Assembly: GCA_020161265.1 (NCBI GenBank)
Contig: JAIUOC010000004.1
Coordinates: 186,001-250,000 of the forward strand
Origin: Chloroflexota bacterium
Lineage (GTDB): Bacteria; Chloroflexota; Chloroflexia; Chloroflexales; Herpetosiphonaceae
Direction: 5' to 3'
DNA: 64,000 bases
This document shows, piece by piece, positions 1 to 7,902 of the stretch. Every line of letters starts with the position of its first letter. Within the stretch, counting starts at the first letter, position 1. A model generated the notes under the pieces. The model worked only from the letters and a program-made list of their open reading frames with translations. It was not told the DNA's origin and ran no database searches. A program made the translations under genes and the position numbers.

Positions 1-98
1 CCTTGGACTCACAAGGTGTCAACAACCGCAAGCAAGGTCGCTCGAAGTACGGCACCAAGAAGAATGCCCAAGTTGCAACGGGCAAGAAGAAAAAATAA
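1..98 (+). CDS. rpsL: 30S ribosomal protein S12, C-terminal end (partial)
   Basis: The last 31 codons of S12 are present, reading in frame from base 3 to the TAA at 96-98. The visible peptide carries the S12 tail signature LDxxGVxxRKQxRSKYGxKK, followed by a lysine-rich extension (TGKKKK) that is longer than in E. coli. S12 sits in the decoding centre of the small subunit. It ends 11 bases before rpsG, so the two are almost certainly co-transcribed as the head of the str operon. The upstream part lies outside the window. Confidence 0.96.
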   Translation, partial: LDSQGVNNRKQGRSKYGTKKNAQVATGKKKK

Positions 99-109
99 GG
101 TAGGGTAAC

Positions 110-583
110 ATGCCACGACGACGAAAAATTGCCAAGCGGATTGTGCCTGGTGATCCAATTCACAACAGCGTACACGTGCAAATGTTGATCAATAAGGTCA
201 TGATGCACGGTAAAAAAAGTGTCGCTGAAAATATCGTATATCGCGCGTTGGATGTTGCAGCTCAACGCTTGAACCGCGAACCAGTTGATCTGTTCGAACA
301 AGTGCTGCGCAACTCCAGCCCTACCATCGAAGTTCGCCCAAAGCGCGTCGGTGGTTCAACCTACCAAGTGCCTGTTGAAGTGAAAAGCGACCGCCGGATT
401 GCCTTGGCGATTCGTTGGTTGTTGACCGCCGCTCGCGGTCGCAGCGGCAAACCAATGCACGAACGCTTGGCGCTCGAATTGGTCGATGCTTTCAACAACA
501 CTGGTGCAACCGTCAAGCGTCGTGAAGAAGTTCACCGTATGGCCGAAGCCAACCGCGCCTTCTCACACTACGCTCGCTTCTAA
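110..583 (+). CDS. rpsG: 30S ribosomal protein S7
   Basis: At 157 residues this is the normal length for S7, which binds the 3' major domain of 16S rRNA and starts assembly of the small-subunit head. The N-terminus MPRRRKIAKR, the internal AENIVYRALD region and the RSGKPMHERLALELVDAFNNTGATVKRREE segment, broken here only by my wording, are classic S7 features, and the C-terminus ends MAEANRAFSHYARF. The gap to rpsL is 11 bases and a terminator-like hairpin follows, so fusA probably also has its own promoter. Confidence 0.98.
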   Translation: MPRRRKIAKRIVPGDPIHNSVHVQMLINKVMMHGKKSVAENIVYRALDVAAQRLNREPVDLFEQVLRNSSPTIEVRPKRVGGSTYQVPVEVKSDRRIALAIRWLLTAARGRSGKPMHERLALELVDAFNNTGATVKRREEVHRMAEANRAFSHYARF

Positions 584-636
584 AGTTTGTGGCCACCCCT
601 CACGACCAGCGTCGTGAAACAATTGGGTCGGTGACC

Positions 637-668
637 AGAGCGGCTAGACGCGAGTTTAGCCGCTTTTT
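637..668 (+). terminator. Rho-independent terminator after rpsG
   Basis: An 8-bp stem (AGCGGCTA at 639-646, TAGCCGCT at 657-664) encloses a 10-base loop and is followed by TTTTT. A smaller hairpin (CACGAC/GTCGTG, 601-616) lies just upstream. It separates rpsL-rpsG from fusA; a TACAAT at 685-690 is a possible -10 for fusA. Confidence 0.75.
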
Positions 669-750
669 GCCTGCATACTTATGGTACAATACAACGTCAC
701 CGCCGTGCAGGCTGTCACCAGCTAATACTAACCATGTAACGGAGTAAGGA

Positions 751-2856
751 ATGCCTCGCTCGACACCACTCGACAGAGTACGCAATATTGGGATTATTGC
801 CCACATTGACGCAGGGAAAACTACCACCACCGAACGGATTTTGTTCTATACCGGTCGTAACTATAAGATCGGTGAAGTCCACGAAGGCGCTGCCACCATG
901 GACTGGATGGAACAAGAACGCGAACGCGGGATTACGATTACCGCTGCTGCTACCACCGCTCACTGGGAATATGCTGAGCAACGCTATCAAGTCAATATTA
1001 TTGATACCCCTGGCCACGTGGACTTTACGGCTGAAGTAGAGCGCTCATTGCGCGTGCTCGACGGTGGCGTAGTGGTGTTCGATGCAGTGGCCGGTGTGGA
1101 GCCACAATCAGAAACGGTGTGGCGACAAGCTGATAAATATAACGTGCCTCGGATTTGTTTTGTCAACAAGATGGACCGCATGGGCGCAAACTTCGATCGC
1201 ACCGTTCAGATGATTGTTGATCGCCTTGGCGCAAAACCAGTGCCGATCCAATTGCCAATCGGGGCCGAAGATCGCTTCCAAGGGATCATCGACTTGATGG
1301 AAAACAAGGCCATCTTCTACATGGACGATGTTGGTAAAGTCCAAGAAGAACGCGAAATTCCTGCTGAATTGGCTGAAAAAGCCAAAGCAGCCCGCGAATA
1401 TATGCTCGAAGCCATCGCCGAAACCGACGATGAGTTGATGATGCTCTATCTCGAAGGCGAAGAATTGCAAGTGCCTGAATTGCGCCGCGCTCTGCGTGCC
1501 GCCACCATTGGCAACAAATTGGTGCCAGTCTTGTGTGGTTCAGCCTTGAAAAACAAGGGCGTGCAACGCATGCTCGACGCAGTGGTCTTGCTCTTGCCTT
1601 CACCATTGGAAATTCCAGTAACCAAGGCTGTGCGCCCAGGCGTTGATTCAGAAGCCGAAGATGCAGAGTTCATCGAGCGTCCAGCCGATGAAAATGCACC
1701 TTTCACTGGTTTGGTCTTCAAAATTATGGCTGACCCATTCGTGGGTAAGTTGGCCTACTTCCGCGTTTACTCAGGTAAACTCGAAACTGGCTCATACGTT
1801 TTGAACACCACCAAGAACAAGCGCGAACGGGTTGGTCGCTTGCTGCAAATGCACGCTAACCACCGCGAAGAAATCAAGGAAGTCTATGCAGGCGATATCG
1901 CAGCTGTGGTGGGTCCAAAGGATACCTTCACTGGCGATACCATCTGTTCACCAGATGATCCGGTGGTTTTGGAAAGCATCAAGTTCCCAGAACCAGTGAT
2001 TTCGGTGGCGATCGAGCCAAAAACCAAAGCCGACCAAGACAAGATGTCGATTGCACTCTCACGCTTGGCCGAAGAAGATCCAACCTTCCGCTTGAACACC
2101 GATGTCGAAACTGGCCAAACGATCATCCGCGGGATGGGCGAATTGCACTTGGAAGTTATCGTCGATCGCATGATGCGCGAATTCAAGGTTGAAGCCAACG
2201 TTGGTAAACCACAAGTGGCCTATCGCGAAAGCATCACCCGCAGCGTCGATATCGATAGCAAGTTCGTGCGCCAATCGGGCGGTAAAGGCCAATACGGTCA
2301 CGTTAAGGTCAAGTTCGAGCCATCAGGCGAAGGTGAAGGCTACATCTTCGTCAACGGGATCGTTGGTGGGGTTGTACCTCGCGAATACGTCCCAGCAGTC
2401 GAAGCTGGTATCCGCGAAGCCATGGAAACTGGCGTTATCGCTGGCTACCCCGTGGTTGACGTGAAAGCGACCTTGTTCGACGGCTCATACCACGACGTTG
2501 ACTCGTCGGAAATGGCCTTCAAGATCGCCGCTTCAATGGCCTTGAAGGACGGCGTGCGCAAGGGCGGCCCACAAATCTTGGAACCAATCATGAAAATTGA
2601 AGTGATTGTGCCCGAAGATTACATGGGTAGCGTGATCGGCGACGTAAACAGCCGCCGTGGTCGCATCGAAGGGATGGAAGCTCGCGGTAACGCTCAAGTC
2701 GTGCGTGGCTTCGTGCCATTGGCCAACATGTTTGGTTATGTCAACGATTTGCGCTCACAAACCCAAGGCCGCGCAACCTACTCGATGGAATTCCATCACT
2801 ACGAGCCAATTCCACGCAACTTGCAAGAAGAATTGGTCGAAAAAGCTCGCAGCTAA
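751..2856 (+). CDS. fusA: Elongation factor G
   Basis: The 701-residue product is full-length EF-G, the GTPase that drives ribosomal translocation. Visible G-domain motifs are G1 AHIDAGKTT (residues 17-25), G2 RGITI (about 60), G3 DTPGH (about 86-90) and G4 NKMD (about 140). The domain IV segment [10 protein letters not shown] and the domain V motif EPIMKIEV are also present. A possible Shine-Dalgarno, GGAGTAAGGA, precedes the ATG. The leader (669-712) can fold a GCCTGCA/TGCAGGC stem around the putative -10. Unlike the usual str operon, no tuf follows: a terminator comes right after the stop. Confidence 0.98.
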   Translation: MPRSTPLDRVRNIGIIAHIDAGKTTTTERILFYTGRNYKIGEVHEGAATMDWMEQERERGITITAAATTAHWEYAEQRYQVNIIDTPGHVDFTAEVERSLRVLDGGVVVFDAVAGVEPQSETVWRQADKYNVPRICFVNKMDRMGANFDRTVQMIVDRLGAKPVPIQLPIGAEDRFQGIIDLMENKAIFYMDDVGKVQEEREIPAELAEKAKAAREYMLEAIAETDDELMMLYLEGEELQVPELRRALRAATIGNKLVPVLCGSALKNKGVQRMLDAVVLLLPSPLEIPVTKAVRPGVDSEAEDAEFIERPADENAPFTGLVFKIMADPFVGKLAYFRVYSGKLETGSYVLNTTKNKRERVGRLLQMHANHREEIKEVYAGDIAAVVGPKDTFTGDTICSPDDPVVLESIKFPEPVISVAIEPKTKADQDKMSIALSRLAEEDPTFRLNTDVETGQTIIRGMGELHLEVIVDRMMREFKVEANVGKPQVAYRESITRSVDIDSKFVRQSGGKGQYGHVKVKFEPSGEGEGYIFVNGIVGGVVPREYVPAVEAGIREAMETGVIAGYPVVDVKATLFDGSYHDVDSSEMAFKIAASMALKDGVRKGGPQILEPIMKIEVIVPEDYMGSVIGDVNSRRGRIEGMEARGNAQVVRGFVPLANMFGYVNDLRSQTQGRATYSMEFHHYEPIPRNLQEELVEKARS

Positions 2857-2878
2857 ACCCTGCTACAAAACGCAACAG

Positions 2879-2917
2879 ATGGGTCGATTGGCTATACCAA
2901 TCGGCCCATTTTCTTTT
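2879..2917 (+). terminator. Rho-independent terminator after fusA
   Basis: A 13-bp stem with one G·U pair (2879-2891 with 2897-2909, loop CTATA) is followed by a T-rich tract TTTCTTTT. It closes the str operon before the STAS gene, whose own candidate -10 (TATAAT, 2932-2937) lies just downstream. Confidence 0.9.
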
Positions 2918-2981
2918 AACTTTTTTGTGCGTATAATGAACAACACAAATCGTATCCTGAAGCAATTCGGAGCCAACCCTC

Positions 2982-3938
2982 ATGCTACGAATCACCCAAC
3001 GCCAAGCCACACTGGCACTTTTAGTACTCTTAAATATCACCACTGCCGCAATCGATGCGGTGATCATTATTCGCAATGGTTGGCAAAATCCGCTGCTAAT
3101 GGGGGTTATTTTGCTGATCCTGTGTGGTATCAGCGTAGCTTACTGGCGTGGCATCGAGTGGAGTCGTTGGTTAATCGTCGGGTTTGTGACGCTAATTTGT
3201 GCTGGCTTTGTTGATAAAACCCAGCCGGTTAATTTGGTAACCCTGATTCCCCCAGTTATGGCGCTGATCATGGGTTCTTCAACTGCGGTGGTTATTAGCG
3301 CCGTAGTTGGCTATGGCGGAATCCTAGTCCGAGCCAATTTCGATGGAGCCTATGCCGCCGTCGATAACTTAGTGGCCTATGCCTTGTTGATTGCCGCAAT
3401 CGTGTTGATTCGCACGATTAGCGAAACTAATTTGCTCACGCTGCAAGATACAATCAGTAAATCCGATGGCGAACAACGCCGCATCAAAGCACAATCGACG
3501 CTGATGCGCAGCCAAGCTGATGCCTTGCTCAAGCAAAATCAGGAGCAACAGCGCTTATTGGCCTTAGTCGAAACCCTCGAAACTCCCGCCGTGACAATCG
3601 CTGCCAACGTGCTATTAGCTCCCTTGGTCGGGGCACTCGATCCCAAACGGGTTGAACAAATTCAAAAACGCTTGCTAGCCAACATTCATCGCCAGCGCAC
3701 CCGTCTGCTAATTTTAGATTTAGCCGGAGTTCGCGAACTTTCCAACGAGGCCGCAGAGAAAGTGCTGGTGATGATGCAGGCAATTCGTTTGCTTGGTTGT
3801 GAAGTAACGGTTACCAGCGCTTCAGCAGAAATCGCCATGCAATTCGGCGATCTTGGGGTCGATCGCGAGCTGTTCCAAACGGCGCAAACTCCTCAAATTG
3901 CGCTTGAACAGAGCATCTATAGCTTGAGCAAGCCCTAA
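2982..3938 (+). CDS. Membrane protein with C-terminal STAS domain (RsbR-like)
   Basis: The 318-residue protein has about five or six hydrophobic N-terminal helices (residues 8-150), a Gln-rich coiled-coil linker (about 160-200) and a C-terminal STAS domain (about 205-310). The latter follows the anti-sigma antagonist/RsbR pattern, with the LLILDLAGV strand and helix and an IRLLGCEVTVTSA segment. In RsbR-type proteins the conserved Thr/Ser sites are phosphorylated by a stressosome kinase; no kinase is nearby. A TATAAT at 2932-2937 and GGAG before the ATG support the start. A paralog with the same architecture lies at 62328-63413. Stress or membrane-state sensing is an inference. Confidence 0.8.
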   Translation: MLRITQRQATLALLVLLNITTAAIDAVIIIRNGWQNPLLMGVILLILCGISVAYWRGIEWSRWLIVGFVTLICAGFVDKTQPVNLVTLIPPVMALIMGSSTAVVISAVVGYGGILVRANFDGAYAAVDNLVAYALLIAAIVLIRTISETNLLTLQDTISKSDGEQRRIKAQSTLMRSQADALLKQNQEQQRLLALVETLETPAVTIAANVLLAPLVGALDPKRVEQIQKRLLANIHRQRTRLLILDLAGVRELSNEAAEKVLVMMQAIRLLGCEVTVTSASAEIAMQFGDLGVDRELFQTAQTPQIALEQSIYSLSKP

Positions 3939-3939
3939 T

Positions 3940-3968
3940 TTGACAAGAAACTCAGAGTGTGCTAATAT
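3940..3968 (+). promoter_or_regulatory. Sigma-70-type promoter of the tRNA pair
   Basis: A consensus -35 TTGACA (3940-3945), a 17-bp spacer and a -10 TAATAT (3963-3968) lie 11 bases before the initiator tRNA. The -35 overlaps the region just after the STAS gene stop. Confidence 0.85.
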
Positions 3969-3979
3969 ACATAGGTCAA

Positions 3980-4054
<75 letters not shown>

Positions 4055-4066
4055 CAACTAAAGATT

Positions 4067-4092
4067 TGAGCGGCTTGCTAACAAGCCGCTCA
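4067..4092 (+). other. Perfect hairpin between the two CAU tRNAs
   Basis: An 11-bp perfect stem, TGAGCGGCTTG / CAAGCCGCTCA, has a CTAA loop. Only a weak T-containing tail (TTCTGT) follows. It could be an attenuator-like terminator or a processing signal between tRNA-fMet and the next tRNA. Confidence 0.6.
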
Positions 4093-4098
4093 TTCTGT

Positions 4099-4174
<76 letters not shown>

Positions 4175-4330
4175 TTTTTTTATTTTAGCCCCAATTTCCC
4201 CAACACCCCCCAATGCTCATCAGCACTTTCTCAGCTACTCACAAGTCCTGTTTCAGTTCGCTAGCAGCCAAAATCAGCTTCCTTTCGGCTACACTCGTTT
4301 TCAGTAGTGTTGGTGTAGAAAGGACGCACG

Positions 4331-5995
4331 ATGAAATGGCAATGGTTATGCCGACTAGGCTTGCTATTGAGCCTCGGATTTTTTAGTAACCCCGTAGCTG
4401 CATCTCAAAGCCAATCGCTCAGCCGCGAGATTGTGAGCGAGCAGTCGATTTATAAAATTCTGCTGGAAGGTCAATGGTTAGTCTGGCAAACCCAAGCATA
4501 TCCAACAGTTGAGGTATTTATCACCAACCTTGTAACCAACAGCGTTAGCAAGCTAGCCGCTAGTGATGCTGGAATCTATGGTCTGACAATTAGCAATGGT
4601 CGGGTGATTTGGTCGGATACCCAACAACTCTATAGTTATGATATTCATCGGGCGACAACCAAGGTTCAGCAGTTCCCCGATCATTTTAACCCCAATTGGT
4701 TTGTTGCCCATGGCGATTGGCTTATTTGGAGCAATTCGGAAGGAACGCCCCCAGAACACCTGACTAATACGTTTTGGAAATGGAATATTAATGACAATCA
4801 AGTAGCAAATTTAATTGGCACTGAGCCAGCAACCATCTATGGCATTGCTTCGCTGCAAACTGATGGCGAAATGATTAGCTGGGCCTATGGAGTTGGGCCA
4901 AATCGACATAGTGTTTGCTATGAATTACATTATCTACCACTCGATGGCTCAACCTCAAATCCAATTACTCTGCCTGAACAACCTTGTAGTATTTTTCTTG
5001 GCTCTTATCGATTAATCAACAAACAATTTTATTATTGTCAATATAAGCAGTTATATGTCAAAAATCTTGATTCTACGATCAACCACTATTTAGATGATCG
5101 CTGTCGTTTGAGCAGTGAATTTGAGTTGGCAGCAAATCGAGGTATGTTCTTCGGCGGCAATTATACCGCTGATGATTATAAAATCATCGATATTGTTGGG
5201 TACGACCTCGCTAATCAAAGTTTATTTACGCTTGATCGCTTCGATGCGACCCCATATCCACGGCCAACTGTAGCAGTGAATGATCGGTTGGTTGCATGGA
5301 GCGATCAGCGTGGTGCCAAGCCGGTAATTCATGTGCGACCCATTGCTGAGGTCGTGCCAACCGCCCCCCGCCAAGCCGATGATCCATTGCTGGCGAATCG
5401 CAGCTATTATCCTGAAAGCCAGCACTCGCTTGGTGGGTTGTTTGAACAATATTGGCAGAAAAATGGAGGCTTGGCGGTGTTTGGCTATCCGCAAAGCGAA
5501 GAATTTAGCCAAGTCAATGCCGATACTGGCAAAACCTATACGGTGCAATTGCTTGAACGTCAGCGCTACGAACATCACCCTGAATTGGCTGGCACAGCGT
5601 ATGAGGTTTCATTGGGGCGTTTAGGAGCCGAGCGTTTGATCACGCTTAATCGTCATTGGCAAAACGAAGGCGATACTTCGGCTGGAGCCGAGCAATTGCC
5701 TGGTCAATGTCAGCATTTTGCCACCACTGATCGCAAGGTTTGCGGAGCGTTTTTGAGTTATTGGCAAAGCCATGGCTTGGATTTAGGTGATGCTGGGATT
5801 AGTTACGCTGAATCGTTAGCCTTGTTTGGCTTGCCACTCACTGCACCACACATGGAAACCAATCCTGATGGTGATTGGGTGTTGACCCAATGGTTTGAGC
5901 GAGCACGCTTTGAATGGCATCCCGCTAATCCTGCTGAATTCAAAGTTCAACTTGGCCGCTTGGCCGCCGAGCAAATTCCGAGTTTGGGTTGGTAA
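4331..5995 (+). CDS. Secreted beta-propeller-like protein with two C-terminal FGYP/LGRLGAE repeats
   Basis: The 554-residue protein begins with a Sec signal peptide (residues 1-24, cleavage after AAS). Residues about 40-340 hold repeated short beta units with SDxxG/WSDxR-type turns, resembling TolB/beta-propeller repeats (LVAWSDQRG near 325). Two ~90-residue C-terminal repeats follow. Each starts with FxxYWxxxG, carries FGYP or FGLP and a Tyr/Gln-rich FERxRxExHP strand, and ends with LGRLGAE or LGRLAAE. Similar repeats occur in extracellular proteins of Chloroflexota and may be cell-wall or sugar related; that role is inferred. AAAGGA precedes the ATG. Confidence 0.72.
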   Translation: MKWQWLCRLGLLLSLGFFSNPVAASQSQSLSREIVSEQSIYKILLEGQWLVWQTQAYPTVEVFITNLVTNSVSKLAASDAGIYGLTISNGRVIWSDTQQLYSYDIHRATTKVQQFPDHFNPNWFVAHGDWLIWSNSEGTPPEHLTNTFWKWNINDNQVANLIGTEPATIYGIASLQTDGEMISWAYGVGPNRHSVCYELHYLPLDGSTSNPITLPEQPCSIFLGSYRLINKQFYYCQYKQLYVKNLDSTINHYLDDRCRLSSEFELAANRGMFFGGNYTADDYKIIDIVGYDLANQSLFTLDRFDATPYPRPTVAVNDRLVAWSDQRGAKPVIHVRPIAEVVPTAPRQADDPLLANRSYYPESQHSLGGLFEQYWQKNGGLAVFGYPQSEEFSQVNADTGKTYTVQLLERQRYEHHPELAGTAYEVSLGRLGAERLITLNRHWQNEGDTSAGAEQLPGQCQHFATTDRKVCGAFLSYWQSHGLDLGDAGISYAESLALFGLPLTAPHMETNPDGDWVLTQWFERARFEWHPANPAEFKVQLGRLAAEQIPSLGW

Positions 5996-6050
5996 GCATT
6001 AATTTAGTCAGCCGTCGCCCTTACCAAATTCAAGGGCGACGGCTTTATAG

Positions 6051-6305
6051 TTATTTGCTGGTCACACCACCACAATTGGGGTCACCACAAGCACATTGGT
6101 TGGCTGGTTGCTTGCGCCGTAAAAACAACAACGGAATCGCACATGGAATCAGACAGGCCATGATCATCACGATTGGCGTTGCACCTGCCAGCCAAACACC
6201 CAAAGCACTGCGCTCAAAAAAGAGCACGCCCGCCATCAGTGCCGCAATCAGCAACAAGCCGGTTTTGCTGCGCAATAGGCCGAAACAATCCTGTAAAAGT
6301 TTCAT
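6051..6305 (-). CDS. Small two-helix membrane protein, divergent from merR
   Basis: The ATG at 6305 is chosen because AAGGAG lies 7 bases upstream; a longer frame would start at 6344, inside the merR promoter. The 84-residue product has two hydrophobic helices (about residues 15-55) and a cytoplasmic C-terminal tail with CACGDPNCGG, a possible metal or Fe-S ligand cluster. It is divergent from the merR gene and lies behind a MerR-type 19-bp-spaced promoter, so it is probably the regulator's target. I do not recognise the family; metal resistance or transport is an inference. Confidence 0.7.
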   Translation of the reverse strand: MKLLQDCFGLLRSKTGLLLIAALMAGVLFFERSALGVWLAGATPIVMIMACLIPCAIPLLFLRRKQPANQCACGDPNCGGVTSK

Positions 6306-6334
6306 TGAAAACTCCTTTCTACGTTGATACTTAA

Positions 6335-6365
6335 ACGCTATCATGTGAAGTGCACTTTAAGTCAA
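6335..6365 (-). promoter_or_regulatory. MerR-type promoter/operator between the small membrane gene and merR
   Basis: On the minus strand a -35 TTGACT (6360-6365) and a weak -10 TAGCGT (6335-6340) are 19 bp apart, the long spacer that MerR-family activators correct. The spacer holds the perfect palindrome AAGTGCACTT (6348-6357), a likely MerR dimer site. Confidence 0.65.
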
Positions 6366-6380
6366 GCAGGAGTTTAGCCA

Positions 6381-6800
6381 ATGCCAGGATTATCAATCGG
6401 CGAAGTTGCCCAACAAACAGGCCTCCAACCATCAGCAATTCGCTATTATGAACAGATGGGCTTAATTCCCAAGCCGCAACGTCATAACACTCGCCGCCGT
6501 TACGATTCCAGCGTGTTGCAATGGATTGATTTGATCAATTTGGCGCGTAAAGCAGGTTTTTCGATCGCCGAGGTTCAAACATTAATTCATGGCTTTAGCG
6601 AGGATACGCCGCCATCAGCCCGTTGGCGCACGATGGCCACCACCAAATTAACCCAAGTAGCCCAACAAATTCAGGATTTGCAGCAAATGCAGGCATTACT
6701 CAATCATGGTTTGCAATGTCAGTGTTTGCGCCTAGAAGATTGTCGGATTAGCAATCAGCAGGGGTGTCGTGAGCAATGTAGCGGAGCAGATCAGGCCTGA
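6381..6800 (+). CDS. MerR-family transcriptional regulator
   Basis: The 139-residue protein opens with the MerR winged helix (LSIGEVAQQTGLQPSAIRYYEQMGL, quoted only in part; residues 4-28) and the typical RRRYD wing, then a long dimerisation helix (about 85-115). The tail carries clustered cysteines (CQC...EDC, then GC and EQC), the arrangement seen in MerR members that bind metals or sense redox state through CxC-x5-C. The partner small membrane gene and the 19-bp-spaced promoter fit autoregulated divergent control. The exact inducer cannot be read from sequence; Hg-, Cu- or thiol-stress types all remain possible. Confidence 0.88.
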   Translation: MPGLSIGEVAQQTGLQPSAIRYYEQMGLIPKPQRHNTRRRYDSSVLQWIDLINLARKAGFSIAEVQTLIHGFSEDTPPSARWRTMATTKLTQVAQQIQDLQQMQALLNHGLQCQCLRLEDCRISNQQGCREQCSGADQA

Positions 6801-6817
6801 TCTGCTCCATATTGGGT

Positions 6818-7573
6818 TTATTGAGGAAGAGGTTTTAAGTTGGTGATTGGCTGAGGCTTGCGCGTGAAGAAGCGTAACAAGCCACCAAATGCGACTCCGA
6901 CGATCAGCCAATATAAACTTAAGCCAGCCAACGACCAAGCCCGAAATTCATTGACCAACTCCATCGGCAAGCGAATTGGATCGGTTGCCGCCGGAAAGCT
7001 TAATTGGATAATGAAGCCACTAAGCAATAACAATAATCCACTACAAGCCCATTCTGGCAGCTTCCAACGTGCTGCAAGCCAACGCCCAAGCGTCAAAGCC
7101 ACACCAACTCCAACCGCCGAGGCAACTTGAATACCAACGTAGAGTTGCTGGCGCAGATTGACGGTATCTGGCTCGCCAACGCCTGGTGGATTGGCTGGAT
7201 ACTTCAGGAATGGCATCAAGGCGCAGGCCCAAAATACCAACAAGGCAAACATTAAGCCTGTTTGGCGTAAACCAAGCTTGCCAAAAAAGCCTTGCCCAAG
7301 GTGAAACACCACCGACAACAGCAAAGCCCAACTTAAGCCATATAGCCCATAGCCAACAAACAAGCCAATTTTTTGGCCATTGCGGCTGACAATTGGCTCA
7401 TCACCGCCAGCATGGGGAGTTTCGTTGAGTGTATGATTCAAATCTTCATAGCCAATCGCTTGGTCGATTAACGGCTCGGTGAACAATAAATGAAATGTTG
7501 CGACCACTGCGCCCGCCAGCAAAACCGCGAGCAACAAGGCCTTGAGCACAACACCAAAAGAAATTCGTTGCAT
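6818..7573 (-). CDS. cbtA: CbtA family cobalt/nickel-type transporter subunit
   Basis: The 251-residue protein has about six transmembrane helices and the CbtA signatures: an N-terminal hydrophobic helix followed by EP(L/I)IDQAI, and the central PFLKYPANPPGVGEPDTV motif that marks the family. CbtA is predicted to form a cobalt uptake system with CbtB, often under B12 control in other bacteria. Here it lies 11 bases downstream of cbtB in the same direction. The cluster sits beside a P1B exporter, so metal homeostasis is the natural reading; the metal is inferred from the family only. Confidence 0.88.
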   Translation of the reverse strand: MQRISFGVVLKALLLAVLLAGAVVATFHLLFTEPLIDQAIGYEDLNHTLNETPHAGGDEPIVSRNGQKIGLFVGYGLYGLSWALLLSVVFHLGQGFFGKLGLRQTGLMFALLVFWACALMPFLKYPANPPGVGEPDTVNLRQQLYVGIQVASAVGVGVALTLGRWLAARWKLPEWACSGLLLLLSGFIIQLSFPAATDPIRLPMELVNEFRAWSLAGLSLYWLIVGVAFGGLLRFFTRKPQPITNLKPLPQ

Positions 7574-7584
7574 CAGGTTCTCGC

Positions 7585-7791
7585 TTAATGGCAGGGCATA
7601 CCGTTAACATGGCGGCTATCATGAACCGATTCGTGAATCAGATTTTGGGTGTAGGCAACTTGGCCTTGAATCAAACTGAGCAGTTGACCTTGATCTAACG
7701 CCATCAAGAAAAACAGCAATAGCCCCAAGGCCAAAGAAACCAAATAGGCTCGCCATTGTGGTTTAGCAACCTGTGAAACTTCCGTCAACAT
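7585..7791 (-). CDS. cbtB: CbtB family small membrane subunit
   Basis: The ATG at 7791 is used because AGGAGGA lies 6 bases before it; an upstream start at 7824 has no ribosome site. The 68-residue product has one transmembrane helix (about 17-35) and ends ESVHDSRHVNGMPCH. This His/Cys tail matches the CbtB pattern of HDxRH and a terminal PCH, thought to bind metal at the membrane. It is the first gene of a two-gene unit with cbtA. The ~110 bases upstream are too short for a cobalamin riboswitch and show no B12-box sequence. Confidence 0.86.
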   Translation of the reverse strand: MLTEVSQVAKPQWRAYLVSLALGLLLFFLMALDQGQLLSLIQGQVAYTQNLIHESVHDSRHVNGMPCH

Positions 7792-7902
7792 ACACAATCC
7801 TCCTACACAAACACTAAGCAGCACCCGACCAACGTCGGTGCAGCAACGCCTTGAAATGCATAAAAATCTGCTGAATGGCGCAAGTATAGAAGTCTGTCCA
7901 AC

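Noticed and set aside
1108..1470. Long antisense ORFs inside fusA and other genes
   Set aside because: They lie opposite strongly conserved genes and have no ribosome sites or family motifs.
7792..7902. Cobalamin riboswitch upstream of cbtB
   Set aside because: Only about 110 bases separate cbtB and the ATPase stop, too short for the ~200-base element, and no B12-box sequence is visible.
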